From Fen-183 sp036504335 (lineage in GTDB: Bacteria > Acidobacteriota > Thermoanaerobaculia > UBA5066), in contig DASXVJ010000007.1 of assembly GCA_036504335.1 (NCBI GenBank), positions 1 to 64,000 of the forward strand: 64,000 bases of DNA, in the 5' to 3' direction. Shown piece after piece: positions 60,922 through 64,000 of this stretch (position 1 is the first letter of the stretch; the number at the start of each line of letters is the position of its first letter). Below the pieces are notes generated by a model. The model was not told the DNA's origin, did not search any database, and saw only the letters and a program-made list of their open reading frames with translations. The translations under genes were made by a program, and so were the position numbers.

Positions 60922-61410
60922 ATGTCCCGCTACACCGAACGCCACGCCGCCTCGGGCGTGAAGGCCGCGCTTCCCGCCCTCGAGACCTGGCCGTCGCAGT
61001 ACGCGGCCGACTACGAGGTCGTGATCACGATCCCGGAGTTCACGTCCATCTGCCCGAAGACGGGCCTTCCGGATTTCGCGACGCTCACGATCACGTACGT
61101 GCCCGACCGCCTCTGCGTCGAGCTGAAGTCACTCAAGGAGTACGTGAACGCATACCGCTCGCTCGGGATCTTCAACGAGAACGTGGTGAATCGCGTTCTC
61201 GAGGACCTCGTGGCGGCGCTCCACCCGCGCCGGATGGCCGTGCGGGGCGTGTTCACGCCCCGCGGCGGCATCCAGACGACCGTCGAAACCCGCGCGCCGC
61301 GCGGCCCCGGCGGCGCGGGGATCACTTCGGAGCGGTCTTCGGCGGCAAGGCCGAGCCCGGCACGGTCGACCCGTCCGGCCCGATCCGCCGGTAAACGCTC
61401 AGCGCGTTGA
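60922..61410 (+). CDS. queF: 7-cyano-7-deazaguanine reductase
   Basis: 162 residues, type I QueF (unimodular). It reduces preQ0 to preQ1 with NADPH for queuosine. The catalytic Cys is in FTSICPKTGLPDFA and the E-L-K-S-L-K-E-Y-V-N-A-Y-R QueF motif is intact. The family end is near R-G-G-I-Q-T-T-V-E; here the frame continues about 35 residues of Pro/Arg/Ser/Ala, overlapping the convergent MBL gene by 89 bases, so the tail may be dispensable. No other queuosine genes are in the window. Confidence 0.94.
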   Translation: MSRYTERHAASGVKAALPALETWPSQYAADYEVVITIPEFTSICPKTGLPDFATLTITYVPDRLCVELKSLKEYVNAYRSLGIFNENVVNRVLEDLVAALHPRRMAVRGVFTPRGGIQTTVETRAPRGPGGAGITSERSSAARPSPARSTRPARSAGKRSAR

Positions 61411-62266
61411 TCGCGCTCAGGTCGCGCGGGCAATAGTCCCCCAGCCTCTCTCCGGCGAGCTCTCCGGACACACGCGCCTCCGGCGCGTTCTGCTTCTTCT
61501 TCTCGATGAGGAACTGGAGGAGGGCCGTGAGGTAGTGGCGCGTGCGGCCGATCTCGGGCGCGGCGGTCGCGGTCGGGTTGCCGCGCGACCCGACGAGGCC
61601 GACGGGCTTCAGCGCCTCGAGCCGGTCGAGCGCGACGATCCAGCCCTTGATGTCGGAATCCGGGTCCGAGAGCATCGGGCAGCGTTCGGGCGTCACGAGG
61701 TCGCCGGCGAAGGCGGTGCGCGTCACGGCGTCGAACACGTAGAGGTCCGAGCCGGTGTGCGCGTTGGCGGGTGGAACGCCGACCTCGAGACGGAGCTTGC
61801 CCGCAACGAGGACGAGCCGGTCGCCGACTCCAATCACGTTCGGGGCCGGCCCCTTCTGGCGGCCGACGAAGTCCGCGAGGAGTGCGGTTGCCCGCGCGTT
61901 GACGAAGATCGTGGCGTCCGTCGGGAAGAACGCCGCGAGGCCCTCGTTCGAATCCGTGTGGAGGTGGGTCATCGCGATCCACTTCACGGGCTTGTTCTTC
62001 GTGGTCTTCGCGATCTCGGCGCGGAGCGCCTTCGCGTCGGCGGCGCTCGAGCCGGTGTCGATGAGGAAGACGCCGTCGCCGGCGTCGAGCCACGAGCAGA
62101 GCGTGCCCCCGAAGACTCCGTACCAGAGGCCGACGTCCTTGAAGGGCTGCGCGACGACCGGCGCAGCGGCGGCGGGGGCTTTCGCGGCGGGCGCCGGCTG
62201 CCCGGCGGCGGCGAAGGCCGAAACGGCGAGCGTCAGGGCGAAGAGGCGGGAAACGACGTGGTTCAT
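61322..62266 (-). CDS. secreted metallo-beta-lactamase-fold protein
   Basis: 314 residues with signal peptide (RLFALTLAVSAFAAAGQ). MBL fold with zinc motif THLHTDSNEG (H-x-H-x-D), a later D-A-V-T-R-T-A-F-A-G-D-L (metal-binding Asp), and a C-terminal His (I-G-R-T-R-H-Y-L) as a possible ligand. The class includes beta-lactamases, glyoxalases and lactonases; substrate unknown. The ATG overlaps the upstream amidotransferase stop (ATGA) and has AAGGAG 5 bases upstream. Converges on queF with an 89-base overlap. Confidence 0.85.
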   Translation of the reverse strand: MNHVVSRLFALTLAVSAFAAAGQPAPAAKAPAAAAPVVAQPFKDVGLWYGVFGGTLCSWLDAGDGVFLIDTGSSAADAKALRAEIAKTTKNKPVKWIAMTHLHTDSNEGLAAFFPTDATIFVNARATALLADFVGRQKGPAPNVIGVGDRLVLVAGKLRLEVGVPPANAHTGSDLYVFDAVTRTAFAGDLVTPERCPMLSDPDSDIKGWIVALDRLEALKPVGLVGSRGNPTATAAPEIGRTRHYLTALLQFLIEKKKQNAPEARVSGELAGERLGDYCPRDLSAINALSVYRRIGPDGSTVPGSALPPKTAPK

Positions 62267-62994
62267 GCGAGCTCCTTGCTGGAGGTGAGCGTGAGGCTGC
62301 GCGACCGCGCGAACGCGCGGCAGGCGTGGAGAAAGAGCTGGAACAGCGCCCGCTGGCGCGGGTCGGCGACGAGATCCTCGGGGTGCCACTGGACGGCCGC
62401 GAGCCAGGCGCCCCCCGGACGCTCGACCGCCTCCACGAGGTCGTCCGGCGAGGCCGCGAGCGCGGCGAGCGGCGAGGCGAGGTCCTTGACGGCCTGGTGG
62501 TGACGCGAGTTGACGTCCGTCGTCTGCGCGAGGGCGGCGGCGAACGGCGAGGGCTCTCCGCCCGCGCGCGGCCGCACGGCGTGTGCGCGAAAGTCGCGCC
62601 CGCGGCCGGCCGCATCGGTGTCGTGGGCGACGCCGCGGCCCCGCTGGGAGGGGAGGTCCTGCCACAGCGTGCCGCCGAGTGCGACGTTCACGACCTGCAG
62701 GCCGCGGCAGATTCCGAAGACGGGCGCGCCCTCGGCCTCGGCGGCGGCGAACGCGGCGAAATCGTGCGCGTCCCGGCTGGCCCGCACCTCGAGCGTCGCC
62801 GCCGCGCGGGACTCGCCGTAGCGCGCGGGGTCGACGTCGGGCCCGCCCGCGAGGAGCAGGCCGTCGAACGCTTCGGGAAGCGGGGGGCCGGGCAGCGCAA
62901 GGACGATCTCCCCGGGCAACGCTCCCGCCGCGAGGAGGGCGCCCCGGTACGCCTCGTTGGGCTGGTGTTCGTCGGACGCGAGGAGGATCTTCAT
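62263..62994 (-). CDS. class I glutamine amidotransferase, PuuD-like
   Basis: 243 residues. Gamma-glutamyl hydrolase type of GATase 1: GLLLAGGPDVDPARYG, nucleophile Cys in FGICRGLQVVNVALGG, VNSRHHQAVKDL and the His-Glu of AAVQWHPEDL. PuuD relatives release glutamate from gamma-glutamyl amines or polyamines. Coupled by ATGA to the MBL-fold gene, and about 70 bases from the divergent fabF-like gene. The operon partner gives no clear substrate. Confidence 0.9.
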   Translation of the reverse strand: MKILLASDEHQPNEAYRGALLAAGALPGEIVLALPGPPLPEAFDGLLLAGGPDVDPARYGESRAAATLEVRASRDAHDFAAFAAAEAEGAPVFGICRGLQVVNVALGGTLWQDLPSQRGRGVAHDTDAAGRGRDFRAHAVRPRAGGEPSPFAAALAQTTDVNSRHHQAVKDLASPLAALAASPDDLVEAVERPGGAWLAAVQWHPEDLVADPRQRALFQLFLHACRAFARSRSLTLTSSKELA

Positions 62995-63053
62995 GGGAGG
63001 AGCGGTCGGGTTCGCCCCGGGAAGAGCGCCACGGAAGCGGCGCGGCGGGAGAT

Positions 63054-63059
63054 TATAGG
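63054..63059 (+). promoter_or_regulatory. -10-like element before the fabF-like gene
   Basis: TATAGG, 6 bases before the ATG at 63066. It matches the leaderless spacing but lacks the final T of TANNNT. Confidence 0.3.
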
Positions 63060-63065
63060 GACGAG

Positions 63066-64000
63066 ATGGGCGGAGAGAGGGTGAGAGGCCGGCGCGTGGC
63101 CGTGACGGGGATGGGTGCGGTCACGGCGTTCGGCGTGGGCGTGCCCGCCCTGCGGGAAGGCGCGTGGAGCGGCGCCAGCGCGATCGCGCCCGTCACGCTC
63201 TTCGACGTCTCCCGTTTCGCCGCGAAGACGGGCGCGGAGGTCCGTGTCGTCCCGGCCGATCCCGGGGGAGGAACCGCCGACCGGACGGAGAGGCTCGCAC
63301 TCGCCGCGGCGGCCGAGGCGATGGGACGGCTCGCGGCCCTCGGCCCTCGTGCGGGCGTCGCCGTCGGCACGACCCTCGCGGGCCGCGAGGCCCGCGAGGC
63401 GCCCGGCGCCCTCGCGGCGCTCCTCGCCCGGCGGCACGGCGCGCGCGGGCCCGTTGCCACGGTCTCGACGGCGTGCGCCTCCGGCACCGCGGCGATCGGC
63501 CTCGCGGCCGCGTGGATCCGCGAGGGCCGCGCCGTTCGCGTGCTTGCGGGAGGCGCCGATGCGCTCTCGCCGTTCGTGTTCTCGGGCTTCGACGCGCTGC
63601 GCGCCCTGAGCCCGACGGCGGCTCGTCCCTTCGACGCGGGGCGCGACGGCCTCACGCTCGGCGAGGGCGCGGCGTTTCTCCTTCTCGAGGACGAGGACGC
63701 GGCCCGTCGGCGCGGCGCGCGCGTCCTCGCGCGCGTCACGGGCTACGGCTCGGCCGCGGACGCGTTCCACATGACGCGGCCCGATCCGTCGGGCGCCGGC
63801 CTCGCCCGGGCCGCCGCCGCGGCTCTCGCCGACGCAAGGCGCACGGCCGCCGACGTGGGCTTCGTGAGCGCCCACGGAACCGGGACCGTCTTCAACGACG
63901 CGATGGAAGAAGCCGCTCTGGCGCACGTCCTCGGCCCCCGAGCAGGATCGGTGCCGGTCCACGGCTTGAAGGGAGCGACCGGCCACACGCTCGGCGCCGC
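63066..64000 (+). CDS. 3-oxoacyl-ACP synthase II (FabF)-like, 3' truncated by the window edge
   Basis: About 311 residues visible before the window ends. KAS II pattern: RVAVTGMGAVTAFGVGVPALREG, active Cys in VSTACASGTAAIGLAA, D-G-L-T-L-G-E-G-A-A-F-L-L-L-E-D, catalytic His in SAHGTGTVFND and the second catalytic region G-L-K-G-A-T-G-H-T-L-G-A. The triad is complete in the visible part. The ATG at 63066 is chosen; a GTG 15 bases on (after GGAGAGAGG) is an alternative. Fatty acid or polyketide elongation; genomic context beyond the edge unknown. Confidence 0.9.
   Translation, partial: MGGERVRGRRVAVTGMGAVTAFGVGVPALREGAWSGASAIAPVTLFDVSRFAAKTGAEVRVVPADPGGGTADRTERLALAAAAEAMGRLAALGPRAGVAVGTTLAGREAREAPGALAALLARRHGARGPVATVSTACASGTAAIGLAAAWIREGRAVRVLAGGADALSPFVFSGFDALRALSPTAARPFDAGRDGLTLGEGAAFLLLEDEDAARRRGARVLARVTGYGSAADAFHMTRPDPSGAGLARAAAAALADARRTAADVGFVSAHGTGTVFNDAMEEAALAHVLGPRAGSVPVHGLKGATGHTLGA

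Overview
The window comes from a very GC-rich bacterium. By eye it is roughly 70% G+C in the conserved genes and clearly lower in two accessory islands. Gene density is high, genes occur on both strands, and I saw no tRNA, rRNA or CRISPR array. The Sec signal peptides, the isocitrate dehydrogenase with its kinase/phosphatase AceK, the secreted FG-GAP proteins and the secreted proteins with an N-L-A-P-C-R...D-T-R domain suggest a Gram-negative heterotroph. Acidobacteriota (Thermoanaerobaculia-like) is my best guess, not a demonstrated assignment.

Layout. 1-3.0 kb: end of a sugar-nucleotide/sugar-transferase-like gene, an aldehyde dehydrogenase and an OsmC peroxidase. 3.2-11.4 kb (minus strand): a polymorphic-toxin locus. 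It has a Sec-exported Rhs/YD-repeat protein with a C-terminal toxin tip, a candidate immunity gene, a DUF4279 gene, a displaced toxin-37-like tip fused to inverted rhs DNA, and two further candidate immunity genes. 11.7-12.6 kb: a LuxR regulator and a small ORF. 12.6-19.1 kb: a secreted peptidase operon (M16 active, M16 inactive, S9) and an amidohydrolase relic with proline-rich linkers. 19.1-24.9 kb: a non-RD Ser/Thr kinase with a repeat tail, an esterase, a hybrid histidine kinase with an ethylene-receptor-type sensor, and an ATP-grasp ligase. 24.9-28.3 kb: a lower-GC AAA ATPase plus subtilase pair matching the IetAS anti-phage architecture, lying between the ATP-grasp gene and a YbdK-type carboxylate-amine ligase. 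28.4-37.4 kb: murF, a DUF442 phosphatase, purE-purK, an NmrA-like reductase, icd and two glycosyltransferases. 37.4-46.3 kb: aceK, a secreted protein, ychF, a MATE exporter, an ATP-grasp-like and membrane-protein pair, a FabH-like synthase and an Smr protein. 46.4-57.0 kb: a CsgG-like lipoprotein-associated protein, a PknB kinase with a multi-GAF/degenerate-GGDEF partner, a PLP decarboxylase and two FG-GAP secreted proteins. 57.0-64.0 kb: a MauE/rhodanese pair, citrate synthase, a Fur-family regulator, signal peptidase I, QueF, a metallo-beta-lactamase-fold enzyme, a class I glutamine amidotransferase and the start of a FabF-like synthase.

Genes that probably work together: icd and aceK (AceK phosphorylates the conserved Ser seen in Icd) with gltA at the TCA/glyoxylate branch; purE and purK; the M16-M16-S9 secreted peptidases; the PknB and GAF/GGDEF signalling pair; the rhodanese and MauE thiol pair; ietA and ietS; and toxin with immunity genes at the Rhs locus.

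The strongest pattern beyond gene content is in the promoters. A TANNNT hexamer lies exactly 6-8 nt upstream of about fourteen start codons that lack a Shine-Dalgarno sequence. Genes with a good Shine-Dalgarno instead have the hexamer 26-37 nt upstream. This is the signature of widespread leaderless transcription, and it fixes several start codons here. A second unexplained pattern is a recurring AT-richer word (about TTTCTTSGAAGGTGAATG) inside unrelated GC-rich genes.
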